Notes: generated by a model from the letters alone, not told the origin. A stretch of DNA of 64,000 bases from Virgibacillus sp. 7505 (GCF_002272135.1 NZ_NPBF01000004.1:229788-293787), one strand, 5' to 3'; shown: positions 7,981-17,261, counted from the stretch's first letter. Translations and numbers: made by a program.

Positions 7981-9414
7981 ATGGCTGATTCATCTAACAA
8001 ACCAAAACGGGAGGTCAAGTGGATTCCGCTCCTGATCACTGTATTGATCGGCGTAATTATTTGGTTCGTCCCTTCACCAGATGGTGTTAAAGCAGAAGCA
8101 TGGCATTTATTCGCTATCTTCGTTGCTACGATCATCGGTCTGATCATTAAACCGATGCCAATGGGCAGTGTCGCCATCCTTTCGCTGACGGCTATCGTTT
8201 TGACGAAGACACTTGGATTAGAAGAAGCGCTGAGCGGCTTCCAGAACAGTACAATCTGGCTCATCGTCATTGCATTCTTTATTTCCAGAGGTTTCATCAA
8301 AACCGGCCTCGGATCCAGAATTGCCTATTTGTTCGTACGTCTATTCGGTAAGAAGACTTTAGGCTTGTCTTACTCGTTGATTGGCAGTGACTTGATCCTG
8401 TCACCGGCTATGCCATCCAATACAGCTCGTGCCGGCGGTATCATTTTCCCGATTATCCAGTCGTTATCAAACTCATATGGCTCTAAAAGCGGTGATGGTA
8501 CGGAGCGCAAAATCGGTTCCTTCCTGACTTTTGCTTCCTATCAGGGAAACGGGATTACTTCCGCAATGTTTCTGACAGCAATGGCAGCAAACCCATTGGC
8601 AGCTAGTGCTGCAGAGAGCGTCACTGGCCAATCCATCTCTTGGGGCAGCTGGATTCTCGCTTCCATCGTTCCTGGTATCATCAGTTTGATCGTTATTCCA
8701 TTCGTCATCTTCAAGCTGTATCCTCCTGAAATCAAGGAGACACCGAAGGCGACTGAAATGGCAACAGAAAAATTGCAAAGCATGGGTAAACTGAAGCGTT
8801 CTGAATGGTATATGATCGGCGTATTCTTATTGCTGCTCGTATTGTGGATCTTTGGTGAGAGCTTCGGAATCGGCTCTACGACTGCAGCTTTCATCGGACT
8901 AGTCGTACTATTGCTGACTGAGGTTTTGACTTGGTCTGATATCAAGCAGGAACAAGGTGCATGGGACACACTTGTATGGTTCGCTGTGCTTGTCATGATG
9001 GCAAATTACTTGAACGAACTTGGCCTTGTCCCTTGGTTCAGTGACATTATGGGAAATATCGTAAGTACACTTTCCTGGCCTGTCGCTTTGCTCATATTAG
9101 CTATTGTGTACTTCTACTCCCACTATTTCTTTGCGAGTAACACAGCACACGTTAGCGCTATGTACGCAGCCTTTCTTTCAGTAGTTGTGGCTGCCGGCGC
9201 GCCGCCATTATTGTCAGCCCTGCTGTTAGCTTTCTTCAGTAACTTGTTCGGCTGTTTGACACACTACGGCAGCGGTCCAGCACCTGTATTCTTCGGAGCA
9301 GGCTTCGTCACCCAGCAAAAATGGTGGGGACTTGGCTTCCTCATCTCCATCATCCATCTTGTCGTCTGGATCGGTATCGGCGGACTTTGGTGGAAACTGA
9401 TTGGTCTATGGTAA
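7981..9414 (+). CDS. DASS (SLC13-type) anion:sodium symporter, 2-oxoglutarate/malate or citrate translocator-like
   Basis: A 477-residue integral membrane protein with about 12 hydrophobic segments. The motifs SNTARAGGIIFPIIQSLS near 135 and HYFFASNTAHVSAMYAAFL near 380 are the paired substrate/sodium-binding hairpins of the CitT/YflS branch of divalent anion:Na+ symporters. It should import di- or tricarboxylates. ATG 7981 is chosen because AAAAGGAG lies 9-10 nt upstream; an in-frame ATG-like start at 7939 has no ribosome binding site. A Fur-like box lies in the upstream gap, suggesting iron-linked control. A strong terminator follows. Confidence 0.9.
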   Translation: MADSSNKPKREVKWIPLLITVLIGVIIWFVPSPDGVKAEAWHLFAIFVATIIGLIIKPMPMGSVAILSLTAIVLTKTLGLEEALSGFQNSTIWLIVIAFFISRGFIKTGLGSRIAYLFVRLFGKKTLGLSYSLIGSDLILSPAMPSNTARAGGIIFPIIQSLSNSYGSKSGDGTERKIGSFLTFASYQGNGITSAMFLTAMAANPLAASAAESVTGQSISWGSWILASIVPGIISLIVIPFVIFKLYPPEIKETPKATEMATEKLQSMGKLKRSEWYMIGVFLLLLVLWIFGESFGIGSTTAAFIGLVVLLLTEVLTWSDIKQEQGAWDTLVWFAVLVMMANYLNELGLVPWFSDIMGNIVSTLSWPVALLILAIVYFYSHYFFASNTAHVSAMYAAFLSVVVAAGAPPLLSALLLAFFSNLFGCLTHYGSGPAPVFFGAGFVTQQKWWGLGFLISIIHLVVWIGIGGLWWKLIGLW

Positions 9415-9420
9415 ATAAAT

Positions 9421-9453
9421 AAAAACAGGAATCCTTCGTGGATTCCTGTTTTT
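9421..9453. terminator. Bidirectional intrinsic terminator
   Basis: A 14-bp stem (9421-9434 with 9440-9453) and a 5-nt loop between the convergent transporter and HelD genes; it abuts the HelD stop codon. Confidence 0.88.
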
Positions 9454-11766
9454 TTAATTGCTTGTATAAGTAGCTGCATCTGCTGCTTCAATAAACGGAC
9501 TCAAGTTACCAATGCTGTACATATGCAATTCATGCATCGCACGTGTACATGCTGTATAAAGCAAGGTACGTTCTGATTCATGGCCATACGCCTCATCTGA
9601 GACATCGTACAGAATGACAGCATCGAATTCGATACCTTTGGCAAGATATGCCGGAATAACCGATAACCCTTTTTTATACTGGGAAGTTGTCTCTGTAATC
9701 AAATCTGCTTCCATTTCATCCTTGATCCAGTTATGCGCTTCTTTGCTTTCTTTACTAGTTTTGGCGATAACAGCAATCGTCTCATAACCAGCTTCCTTCA
9801 AGGAGTGGATTTTCTCCAAGACCAGCTTGCGTCTCTCTGTATCATCAGCTGCTTTCGTCAGTGTCGGAAGATCTCCATCACGGTTGAATGGCTGGATTCG
9901 CTTTGCATGATCCAAAAGCTCCTTTGTAAAATCAACAATCTGCCTCGTTGAACGGTAGCTGCGCCATAGCTCGATCCGATGGCTGTCAACTGTGTTGCCG
10001 GAGAGCACATTCTCCCCTGTCAGCGCATGCGCCTGAATGGCCTGATTGATATCCCCAAGCAATGTCATCCGTGCGTTAGGGAATGCCTGCTGTAAATAAG
10101 CGAATTGGAAAGCAGAATAATCCTGCGCTTCATCAATAAGCACATAACGGATGGTTTTATCCGAACGGTCACCAAGTACTTTATCACGGAAATAGACAAA
10201 CGGCGTCACATCTTCCCAGCTCATGTACTTGCGGATGAGATTTTGCTTGGTTGTTTCATATAGTTCCGTCCATGATGCTGGCATTTCCGGTCGTCTTTCA
10301 GCTGTCAGCATACGTAAATAGGATTTTTTCACATTGATGAAGGCATGCTTGCGCACTTTCTTGATCAACGGGCGAAGCTTTCGTTCTACAACCCATTTGC
10401 GAAGGATTTCTTCTTCCTGTTTGTTTTCCTCAAAATCATCTGTTTCTGTGCGGTCTTTCTTTTGAAGCTCGGAAAAGGCCTCGACATAGTCTTCCTTCTC
10501 CATCAGCTCTACTTCTTCCCGGACCCAATCTTTCCTTGTCTCCCAATCACCCCAAAGCTGCAGCTTTTCTACGATCCAAGCTGCCGTCAGCTCTGCTCGG
10601 TTCGAAATCGGCAAAGTGTTGGATAGGCTGTAGAAATAAGATTGAATCTCCTGTTTGCTCACTATACGCTGCTTGCGGAAGCTGACGTCCTTGAATATAA
10701 GGCCGGCGCGCTTGAATTCATCCAGCTTGTCATCGATATACTGTTTAAAATCAAGGCTTGCTTTATACTGGATTCCAGCCAGCCGCTGCTCTTTTTCCTC
10801 ACTGGAAGCAAGCAGCATATACTCCATCTGTTCAAATGGTGTTTCGATCGTTTCTCTGCCTTCCAGCTGGGCATCCATATGGGCATAGAAGGTGGCTTGC
10901 CTCATATTATCTTCGCCAAGCTCCGGTAGGACATTGGAAACATAGCTATTGAACAGCGGATTCGGCGACAGCAGTACAATATTCTCAGCCGTAATGCGGT
11001 CACGATAATGGTATAGCAGGTAAGCAACACGCTGCAGTGCTGCTGAAGTTTTCCCGCTGCCTGCCGCACCTTGTACGATCAGATTAGCTGCTGATTCATT
11101 ACGGATGATTTGATTTTGTTCCTTCTGAATCGTGGCAACAATACTTTTCATCTCTGTACTGGCATTACCGCCCAGAACATACTGCAGCAGACTGTCTCCT
11201 ATCGTCACTCCAGTATCGAACAAGGCTACAAGCTTGCCATTCCGGATGATGAATTGACGTTTGAGTGTCATATCACCCTGAATCTTGCCTTCTATCGTTT
11301 CATACGAAGCACCACCAGGAGAGAAGTCATAGTACATACTGGAGATTGGTGCACGCCAATCATAAATAAGGAAATCCTCTTCTTTCTCATCCATCAGACT
11401 CGCTAAGCCTACATAGATTTCTTCGTCTTGATCAGCACCCTCTTCCCGGAAGTCGATACGACCAAAATAAGGGTTGCGCTGCAGCCGATCCAGCGTCTTC
11501 ACTTCATTGTGAATCTGCTGATGCGTTCGTTCCCGCTCCCCCAGAAGCTCTGCTTGCTGCTTCAAGCTGGCTTGTGTTTCGTTCACATCATCCGGTTCAT
11601 CCAGGTTTACGGTCACATCCTCCCAGAAGTTTTTCCGAAGATCAATTACTTTCTCCCGCAGACCCTGTATCATGCCTGCCGTTTTCTCACGCTTCTTTTC
11701 GATCGTCTTCTGGACACGGGCCACACGGGCTTGTTCGTCCTTCAAATCCTTTTCATCTTCTGTCAT
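9454..11766 (-). CDS. helD: RNA polymerase recycling motor HelD (UvrD-like ATPase)
   Basis: A 770-residue protein of the HelD class: a charged N-terminal coiled coil (residues 1-90) that in the known structures inserts into the RNA polymerase secondary channel, then YFGRIDF and DWRAPISSMYYDF typical of the family, Walker A in QGAAGSGKTSAALQR near 230, Walker B in LIDEAQDYSAFQ, and helicase motifs WRSYRSTRQIVDFT and KGIEFDAVILYD. HelD removes stalled RNA polymerase from nucleic acid using ATP. ATG 11766 follows GGAGGG by 8 nt; the TTG further upstream overlaps it. Transcribed alone. Confidence 0.93.
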   Translation of the reverse strand: MTEDEKDLKDEQARVARVQKTIEKKREKTAGMIQGLREKVIDLRKNFWEDVTVNLDEPDDVNETQASLKQQAELLGERERTHQQIHNEVKTLDRLQRNPYFGRIDFREEGADQDEEIYVGLASLMDEKEEDFLIYDWRAPISSMYYDFSPGGASYETIEGKIQGDMTLKRQFIIRNGKLVALFDTGVTIGDSLLQYVLGGNASTEMKSIVATIQKEQNQIIRNESAANLIVQGAAGSGKTSAALQRVAYLLYHYRDRITAENIVLLSPNPLFNSYVSNVLPELGEDNMRQATFYAHMDAQLEGRETIETPFEQMEYMLLASSEEKEQRLAGIQYKASLDFKQYIDDKLDEFKRAGLIFKDVSFRKQRIVSKQEIQSYFYSLSNTLPISNRAELTAAWIVEKLQLWGDWETRKDWVREEVELMEKEDYVEAFSELQKKDRTETDDFEENKQEEEILRKWVVERKLRPLIKKVRKHAFINVKKSYLRMLTAERRPEMPASWTELYETTKQNLIRKYMSWEDVTPFVYFRDKVLGDRSDKTIRYVLIDEAQDYSAFQFAYLQQAFPNARMTLLGDINQAIQAHALTGENVLSGNTVDSHRIELWRSYRSTRQIVDFTKELLDHAKRIQPFNRDGDLPTLTKAADDTERRKLVLEKIHSLKEAGYETIAVIAKTSKESKEAHNWIKDEMEADLITETTSQYKKGLSVIPAYLAKGIEFDAVILYDVSDEAYGHESERTLLYTACTRAMHELHMYSIGNLSPFIEAADAATYTSN

Positions 11767-11924
11767 TCCGGCGTCCCTCCAAAACAATTGACATTTATAT
11801 ATAAATAATGTATAATTTTAAATGGTTTGCTAAATTATGTTATATTAGCAGAACATCCTCTATTTTATCATGTTCATTGTTCCCCTGCAATTTTTCTCTA
11901 TCCTGTCATTTCCAAGCTATCCTT

Positions 11925-11954
11925 TTGCATATCCTTTCTATTCGTGTGTATAAT
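11925..11954 (+). promoter_or_regulatory. Candidate sigma-A promoter of the MFS gene
   Basis: TTGCAT (11925-11930), 18-bp spacer and TATAAT (11949-11954), 47 bp before the start codon. Confidence 0.55.
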
Positions 11955-12000
11955 TAGTTAGGGAATCGAAATATTAACGCGAAAGAAGTGTTTTTCATTC

Positions 12001-13224
12001 ATGACGGACGAACAGCTCGCAAAGCGTAATCTGTTTATCATGTGGTTCGCCAACTTCTTCATCTCGGCGAGCCTGAGTATGATCATGCCATTTCTATCCT
12101 TATATATTTCATCATTCGGCACATTATCTGAACGGGAGGTTCAGAGCTGGTCAGGTATCATTTTCGGGGTAACTTTTGTTACCGCATTCATCTGTTCGCC
12201 ATTCTGGGGTAAAATCGGCGATCGGTATGGACGAAAGCTGATCCTGATTATATCTTCCTTCGGCATGGGGGTTTCCATTCTCCTGCTCGGATTCACCGAA
12301 AATGTATGGCAGCTATTCATGCTACGTGTGTTCATGGGGATCTTTACAGGCTTCATCGGTATATCCCAAGCATTCATCTCGACTCAGACGCCCAGCCACA
12401 TTGCTGGACGTGTGCTAGGCACCTTACAGACCGGAAGCATCACCGGTATGCTTTTCGGACCAATGATTGGCGGAATACTCGCAGACAGTATCGGCTTCCA
12501 CGGTACGTTCCTGCTCGTATCGATAAGTGTCTTCACCTCTGCTCTCTTGGTCACCTTCGGAACAAAGGAATATCCGGTCAAGATTCAAAAAGGCGAAAAG
12601 TCACACTATACCTTTAAGGAAGTGCTCGCACATATTCTGCGGGACCCGATTTTATTGGTCGTACTCATCTTAAGTTCATTGATTCAAATTGCCAATTTCA
12701 GTGTACAGCCTATTTTATCCTTGTATGTGCAAGAACTGCACGGACCTGAGAATATAGCATTCTACTCTGGTATCGCCTTTTCAGCGGCTGGCCTTGGCAA
12801 TCTGCTCATGACAAGGACTTGGGGGAAGCTTGGCGACCGTATCGGATATGTGAAGATTCTGATTGGGCTTATTTTTGCAGCTGGTATCGTTTATATACCC
12901 GGCGCACTGGTCGGCTCCGTATGGGAACTCGCTGCTATCCGCTTGCTCCTCGGTATGGCGATAGGCGGCATCATTCCTTTACGCGTCGCCTATATCAGGC
13001 AAGCTGCTCCGCTTACGATGCAAGGAGAAGTACTCGGATATAATAACAGCCTCCGCTTCCTCGGAAACTTCATCGGTCCGATACTTGGCGGGATGATGGC
13101 TGGATACTTCGGATTCTCAGCTGTATTCTACATGACAAGTGCGCTGCTCATCATCTGCGGCATTACCTTGCTCACTGCCCATATCCGGAATGCTCGTGCA
13201 CAAACACGAACTTCTTCCATTTAA
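12001..13224 (+). CDS. MFS drug exporter (DHA1, MdtG/TetA-like)
   Basis: A 407-residue protein with 12 hydrophobic segments. The DHA1 motif A is visible as SPFWGKIGDRYGRKLILI between helices 2 and 3, and motif C-like FGPMIGGILADSIGF follows helix 5; a second, degenerate motif A (TRTWGKLGDRIGYVKIL) lies in the second half. This architecture marks proton-driven multidrug antiporters of the cytoplasmic membrane. Substrates are unknown. GAAAGAAGTG upstream is a weak ribosome binding site at long spacing. The gene ends in a long terminator shared with ridA. Confidence 0.87.
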   Translation: MTDEQLAKRNLFIMWFANFFISASLSMIMPFLSLYISSFGTLSEREVQSWSGIIFGVTFVTAFICSPFWGKIGDRYGRKLILIISSFGMGVSILLLGFTENVWQLFMLRVFMGIFTGFIGISQAFISTQTPSHIAGRVLGTLQTGSITGMLFGPMIGGILADSIGFHGTFLLVSISVFTSALLVTFGTKEYPVKIQKGEKSHYTFKEVLAHILRDPILLVVLILSSLIQIANFSVQPILSLYVQELHGPENIAFYSGIAFSAAGLGNLLMTRTWGKLGDRIGYVKILIGLIFAAGIVYIPGALVGSVWELAAIRLLLGMAIGGIIPLRVAYIRQAAPLTMQGEVLGYNNSLRFLGNFIGPILGGMMAGYFGFSAVFYMTSALLIICGITLLTAHIRNARAQTRTSSI

Positions 13225-13259
13225 AAAAAGATTGCCGAACAAATCGGCAATCTTTTTTT
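13223..13259. terminator. Bidirectional intrinsic terminator
   Basis: A perfect 16-bp inverted repeat (13223-13238 and 13244-13259) around ACAAA; A-tract and T-tract allow termination in both directions. Confidence 0.92.
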
Positions 13260-13260
13260 C

Positions 13261-13647
13261 TTACATATTAAAGCTTCGTACGGCAATCGCTTCGATTTCA
13301 ACATTCGCACCTTTAGGCAGTTTGGAAATCTCTACTGTTGCACGTGCCGGGTATGGCTCGGACAAATGACGCCCGTATACTTCATTCACCGCTGCAAAAT
13401 CATCTAAGGATGTAAGGAAGATTGTTGTCTTCACGACTTGATCAAATGACAAACCTGCTTCTTCCAAAATAGCGGACAGGTTCTTCATCACCTGATCTGT
13501 CTGTTCCTCAATCGTTCCTGCCATCTCTCCTGTTGCCGGATCCAATGGGATCTGACCGGAAATATAAACCGTCCCTGCAGTTTCTACCGCTTGAGAATAA
13601 GGTCCGATTGCTTGTGGTGCTTTGTCAGTTTGGATGATGTTACGCAT
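13261..13647 (-). CDS. ridA: RidA family 2-iminobutanoate/2-iminopropanoate deaminase
   Basis: A 128-residue protein of the YjgF/YER057c/UK114 family. The signature IGPYSQAV at 14-21, YISGQIPLDPATGEM and the key Arg in PARATVEISKLPKGANVEIEA (R102) are present. RidA hydrolyses reactive enamine/imine intermediates released by PLP enzymes such as threonine dehydratase. Length is typical. A single gene with its own ribosome binding site (AGGAGAGATACGA). Confidence 0.95.
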   Translation of the reverse strand: MRNIIQTDKAPQAIGPYSQAVETAGTVYISGQIPLDPATGEMAGTIEEQTDQVMKNLSAILEEAGLSFDQVVKTTIFLTSLDDFAAVNEVYGRHLSEPYPARATVEISKLPKGANVEIEAIAVRSFNM

Positions 13648-13685
13648 TCGTATCTCTCCTATTTAAACAGATTTAATTATGAAGT

Positions 13686-14597
13686 CTAAAATAGATTTTT
13701 GAAAAAGTCACCTATCGACTTGAAGAAATCCTTCACACTTTGCCAGAAACCATCATTTCCAGCCACTTCATCTATCTTATCCTGGATAGTAGTAGCGATG
13801 TCATCAAGCTGTGATTTCACGCCATCGAAATTGATGTCCAGCTCACGCATCTTATCGAATAGATCGATAAGCAGCTGACGATCTTCATCGCTAAGGCTGA
13901 TTTCCAGCTTGCTCAGCTGATCCGTTACGATCTGCTCCACATCTTCCCGTGTTGCAGGATTCTGCTCTGCGATTTCTTGCTTGATATCTGTTAAGAGCTG
14001 GGTAACCTTTTCGTTATCCAAGCCTTCTTTTTGCGCAAGATCTGTAGCCAGATCAAGCTCTTCATTAGCTACCTCTGTCCGCTCCGGATCCAGGTTCCCA
14101 TCGGCTGTATCATACGCCTTGTAGATGCCTGTCAAAGCGGAATGTCCGCTAACCTTAACCGGGGAAGCTACATCTACTGTTGCATCCTCAATACCAGCTG
14201 TCAGCAGGGCATTTTTATACATATCCACTGTTACCTGTGTGATATTGTCAGGTGTGACGATTTGGACATCCAGCCCATGACCCTCGTCTTCTCTTGTGAT
14301 CATCGCTGAGGAATACATTCTGGAATTTGCATCTCCATTTATGTATTTCACGATATCATCGGCTGTAACCGGAATTTCTTCTATATTATCCGTATTTGTG
14401 ACACCAAGGTCTTCTCTGACTTGTTCTTTTTGTGCTTCTGATAATGAATCTCCAACTACGACAATCGGCAAGCCGAATTTTTCATTGATACTATCCGTGT
14501 TCTTTCCTGTACTTGCGGATACAACATCGGAAAAGGCAAAGCTGAACATCAAAGCAACCGCGAAACAAGCCGCTATGCATTTGGTTAACCCTCTCAT
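13686..14597 (-). CDS. DUF1002 secreted protein (YpuA-like)
   Basis: A 303-residue protein with an N-terminal signal peptide (MRGLTKCIAACFAVALMFSF then SDVVSA-S, cleavage near residue 27) and the DUF1002 fold: GLPIVVVGDSLSEAQKEQV near 40, VTADDIVKYING, and SGHSALTGIYKAYDTA near 150. The family (B. subtilis YpuA) is exported and of unknown function, possibly envelope-related. The C-terminus ends with an amphipathic WQSVKDFFKSIGDFFKNLF. ATG 14597 follows AAAAGGTGG at 8 nt; the in-frame GTG at 14609 overlaps that site. Confidence 0.85.
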   Translation of the reverse strand: MRGLTKCIAACFAVALMFSFAFSDVVSASTGKNTDSINEKFGLPIVVVGDSLSEAQKEQVREDLGVTNTDNIEEIPVTADDIVKYINGDANSRMYSSAMITREDEGHGLDVQIVTPDNITQVTVDMYKNALLTAGIEDATVDVASPVKVSGHSALTGIYKAYDTADGNLDPERTEVANEELDLATDLAQKEGLDNEKVTQLLTDIKQEIAEQNPATREDVEQIVTDQLSKLEISLSDEDRQLLIDLFDKMRELDINFDGVKSQLDDIATTIQDKIDEVAGNDGFWQSVKDFFKSIGDFFKNLF

Positions 14598-14703
14598 GGA
14601 ATGATCCACCTTTTCTTCAATATGGTCTTGCTTTCCCCATTATAAGCTTTTCTAGGAATAAATAAAGCATTATCCTGACAAGCAGGAAAAGCGGACATAC
14701 AAA

Positions 14704-14733
14704 AAGAGCTGTATCACAAGTGATACAGCTCTT
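14704..14733 (-). terminator. Intrinsic terminator of the YdaT-like gene
   Basis: A 14-bp inverted repeat (AAGAGCTGTATCAC with its complement) with a minimal loop, followed on the minus strand by T residues. Confidence 0.82.
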
Positions 14734-14736
14734 CCT

Positions 14737-15174
14737 TTAGGAACGCTTCTGAACAGAACCGTCTTTTTTATGGATGATCGTCTCAGTCCCTTTATTATCT
14801 GCAATCTCTTTCGCTCGTTTGATTGCATCCTGCTTGTTATCAAAAACCTGTGAAGGCCGCTTTGACCCTTTTGCCTGCACTGCCCAGCCCTCATCATGCG
14901 GAACCACTTCCTCCGCATTATCGATCAGATCTGGATTACTATGGGAGGCATGCGAATCACGCTTCGTCGGGTCATCGTTCTTTAGAAAGTCCTTCACTTC
15001 CTTTTCGGAAACATTCGACTTCCACTCTTTCGCCTGATTCGTCGCAATGGGAATAGCCCTGCCTTCATCGTAGCCTTCATCCACCATCGCATTGGCAATT
15101 TCTATGGCTTTCTTTTTCACCGGCTTGTCCAGATTCTTAAGCGATGCGGGATAATCATTCATAGTCCATGGCAT
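14737..15174 (-). CDS. DUF2188 general stress protein (YdaT-like)
   Basis: A 145-residue soluble, highly charged protein. The N-terminal half (MPWTMNDYPASLKNLDKPV, AIPIATNQAKEW) matches my recollection of B. subtilis YdaT, and the C-terminal 55 residues (HDEGWAVQAKGSKRPSQVF, then DAIKRAKEIADNKGTETIIHKKDG) form a DUF2188 domain. Function unknown. ATG 15174 follows AAGGAG by 8 nt, whereas a longer frame to 15264 lacks a ribosome binding site. A near-consensus sigma-B promoter lies 38 bp upstream, consistent with a stress protein. Confidence 0.85.
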   Translation of the reverse strand: MPWTMNDYPASLKNLDKPVKKKAIEIANAMVDEGYDEGRAIPIATNQAKEWKSNVSEKEVKDFLKNDDPTKRDSHASHSNPDLIDNAEEVVPHDEGWAVQAKGSKRPSQVFDNKQDAIKRAKEIADNKGTETIIHKKDGSVQKRS

Positions 15175-15211
15175 GCTAAAACTCCTTCCGATGTTTTTTA
15201 TGTACTTACTA

Positions 15212-15235
15212 TTCCCCTTGCCGTATCTATAAAAC
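15212..15235 (-). promoter_or_regulatory. Candidate sigma-B promoter
   Basis: Minus strand GTTTTA (15235-15230), a 12-bp spacer and GGGGAA (15217-15212) fit the sigma-B consensus GTTTAA-N12-14-GGGWAW closely, upstream of the YdaT-like gene. Confidence 0.7.
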
Positions 15236-15311
15236 ACATTAAGCAAAAGAGTTGTATGAGCCACTTACCCGTCTTACAATTGCCCTATTACCAAAAAGGA
15301 GATGATAGCAC

Positions 15312-16319
15312 ATGGCGAAAAATGAAGAAATCCAATTAGCTAAACGTCCGGAAGGCACACCAACAGAAGAGAACTTCCGCTTTGTTGAAACAGAAATACC
15401 AGAGCCCGAAGAAGGACAGGTGCTCATCAAGAGTATCTATATCAGTGTCGACCCATATATGCGTGGTCGAATGAACGATACAAAATCCTATGTACCGCCA
15501 TATGAACTCGACGCTCCCATCTCAGGAGGCATTGTTGGTCAAGTGACCGAATCCAAATCAGATAAATTCAAAAAAGGCGACTATGTACTTGGAAACCTGC
15601 CATGGGCTCGTTACAATGCAGCAAATCCAAATAATTTGCAAAAAGTAGATCCGGAGCTAGGACCGATTTCCACCGCATTAGGCGTGATGGGAATGCCCGG
15701 ACTTACAGCATATTTCGGCTTGACTGATATCGGTGAACCAAAATCCGGCGAAACAGTCGTTGTATCAGGTGCAGCTGGCGCGGTCGGTTCTACCGTTGTC
15801 CAAATCGCAAAAATCCTCGGTGCGCGCGTTGTCGGCATCGCAGGATCCCCGAAGAAGCTCGATTATGTGAAAAACACGCTCGGTGCAGATGAAGTAATCA
15901 ACTATAAGGAAGACAATGTAGCAGAAGCATTGGAAAGAGCGTGTCCGGATGGTGTGGATGTTTATTTCGACAACGTCGGCGGCCCCGTATCTGACGCAGT
16001 TTACCCACTGCTCAATGCGCACGCACGCATTCCGCTCTGCGGCAGCATCTCTTCTTACAATAAAAAAGAAGACCAAGGCCCGCGCGTTCACGGCTACCTT
16101 GTCAAATCCAAAGCCAAGATGCAAGGCTTCATCGTCGGCGACTACAGCGATCGGTTCGCTGAAGGAAAGAAACAGCTTTCCGAATGGTTCAGCCAGGACA
16201 AGCTTACCTTTGAAGAAAATATTGTAGAAGGTTTCGAGAATGTGCCTGATGCTTTTCTTGGACTGTTTAAGGGTGAGAATCTTGGGAAGCAGTTAGTGAA
16301 AGTAGCAGAAACGGAATAA
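15312..16319 (+). CDS. NADP-dependent medium-chain reductase/dehydrogenase (YfmJ/CurA-like)
   Basis: A 335-residue zinc-free MDR protein. MAKNEEIQLAKRPEGTPTEENF and YISVDPYMRGRM near 50 are typical of the YfmJ/leukotriene B4 12-hydroxydehydrogenase branch; the NADP-binding Rossmann motif VSGAAGAVGSTVVQIAK lies near 155-171 and VDVYFDNVGG near 215. It likely reduces the C=C bond of reactive alpha,beta-unsaturated carbonyls. RBS AAAAAGGAGATG. It is a single gene with its own terminator. Confidence 0.9.
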   Translation: MAKNEEIQLAKRPEGTPTEENFRFVETEIPEPEEGQVLIKSIYISVDPYMRGRMNDTKSYVPPYELDAPISGGIVGQVTESKSDKFKKGDYVLGNLPWARYNAANPNNLQKVDPELGPISTALGVMGMPGLTAYFGLTDIGEPKSGETVVVSGAAGAVGSTVVQIAKILGARVVGIAGSPKKLDYVKNTLGADEVINYKEDNVAEALERACPDGVDVYFDNVGGPVSDAVYPLLNAHARIPLCGSISSYNKKEDQGPRVHGYLVKSKAKMQGFIVGDYSDRFAEGKKQLSEWFSQDKLTFEENIVEGFENVPDAFLGLFKGENLGKQLVKVAETE

Positions 16320-16322
16320 AAG

Positions 16323-16366
16323 AAAAAGCTAGTGCAGCCCCCCTTTTTGGCTTCACTAGCTTTTTT
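16323..16366 (+). terminator. Intrinsic terminator of the YfmJ-like gene
   Basis: AAAAAGCTAGTG pairs with CACTAGCTTTTT, extended by a further four pairs beyond one mismatch, followed by a T run. Confidence 0.82.
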
Positions 16367-16470
16367 CGGTTATTAACAATTTTTTTCTTCATCGTAGTAG
16401 TGTTTTCGATCATACATTATATAATATAGTCTGTATCCTTTTTTCAGACTAGAAGAAGAGGTGTCCTACT

Positions 16471-16644
16471 ATGATATTTATAATACTATTCGGCATCCTT
16501 GCTCTTGTTATACTAATTGCATTATTTGTAACAAGAAATCAAAAAAATGTACCAATGGATAATTATCGAAAAAGTATAGAAGAAGCCAAGATTGACGCGA
16601 AGAACCACTCAAATAGCAACAATAACAGTAACTCTGGTTTATAA
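16471..16644 (+). CDS. Small single-pass membrane protein, 57 residues, unknown function
   Basis: ATG at 16471 to TAA at 16642-16644. Residues 1-20 (MIFIILFGILALVILIALFV) are one uninterrupted hydrophobic segment, followed by a basic/polar tail with KSIEEAKIDAK and an Asn/Ser-rich C-terminus (NSNNNSNSGL). GAAGAGGTG lies about 9 nt upstream and a TATAAT-like -10 (16428 region) stands before it. No family is recognised. It stands alone between two terminators, which supports a real transcript rather than chance. Confidence 0.6.
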   Translation: MIFIILFGILALVILIALFVTRNQKNVPMDNYRKSIEEAKIDAKNHSNSNNNSNSGL

Positions 16645-16714
16645 ACAATCACTATATTTACTATTGATTAACGGTGATTCCCTTCAAACAAGATACCCCT
16701 TTTACTTTTTCAGG

Positions 16715-16755
16715 AAAAAGAAAAGACACCTCTTTCAAGAGATGTCTTTTCTTTT
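16715..16755. terminator. Bidirectional hairpin terminator
   Basis: AAAAGACACCTCTT pairs with AAGAGATGTCTTTT (one mismatch) between the 57-residue ORF and queF, with A and T tracts on either side. Confidence 0.75.
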
Positions 16756-16763
16756 ATTTCACT

Positions 16764-17261
16764 TTATCTATTATCCACTTTCTCCGGATACATATCATGG
16801 TTCATCATGCGATGATCTGCCATTTGCTCATACTTCGTGCCTGGACGGCCGTAGTTGACGTATGGATCGATGGAGATTCCGCCGCGTGGCGTGAACTTGC
16901 CCCATACTTCGATGTAGCGTGGGTTCATCAGTTCTTTCAGGTCGTTCAGGATGATGTTGATGCAATCTTCATGGAAGTCACCATGGTTACGGAAGCTGAA
17001 AAGATACAGCTTCAGTGATTTGCTTTCCACCATCTTTTCATCAGGAATGTAGCTGATGTAAACCGTACCGAAATCCGGCTGGTTTGTAATCGGGCACAGC
17101 GTCGTGAATTCCGGACAGTTGAATTTCACGAAATAGTCACGGTATGTGTGTTTATTATCAAAGGTTTCGAGAACCTCAGGTTTGTAATCGAAGTCGTAAA
17201 CATTGTTTTGGTTGCCAAGCAATGTTACGTCTGTCATTTCTTCAGGATTTCTTCCTGCCAT
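16764..17261 (-). CDS. queF: NADPH-dependent 7-cyano-7-deazaguanine reductase QueF
   Basis: A 165-residue protein, the standard length of the short (type I) QueF. It reduces preQ0 to preQ1 in queuosine biosynthesis. The catalytic Cys56 and Asp63 are in [18 protein letters not shown]; the NADPH-binding signature [16 protein letters not shown] and FHEDCINII follow. ATG 17261 is preceded by AAGGAGG. It lies 40 bp after rbsK and 12 bp separates rbsK from purU, so purU-rbsK-queF may be one operon. queC, queD and queE are not in the window. Confidence 0.96.
   Translation of the reverse strand: MAGRNPEEMTDVTLLGNQNNVYDFDYKPEVLETFDNKHTYRDYFVKFNCPEFTTLCPITNQPDFGTVYISYIPDEKMVESKSLKLYLFSFRNHGDFHEDCINIILNDLKELMNPRYIEVWGKFTPRGGISIDPYVNYGRPGTKYEQMADHRMMNHDMYPEKVDNR

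Noticed and set aside
14670..14918. Minus-strand frames nested in the YdaT-like gene and its terminator
   Set aside because: Out-of-frame shadow of the DUF2188 gene, which has better start, ribosome binding site and domain evidence.
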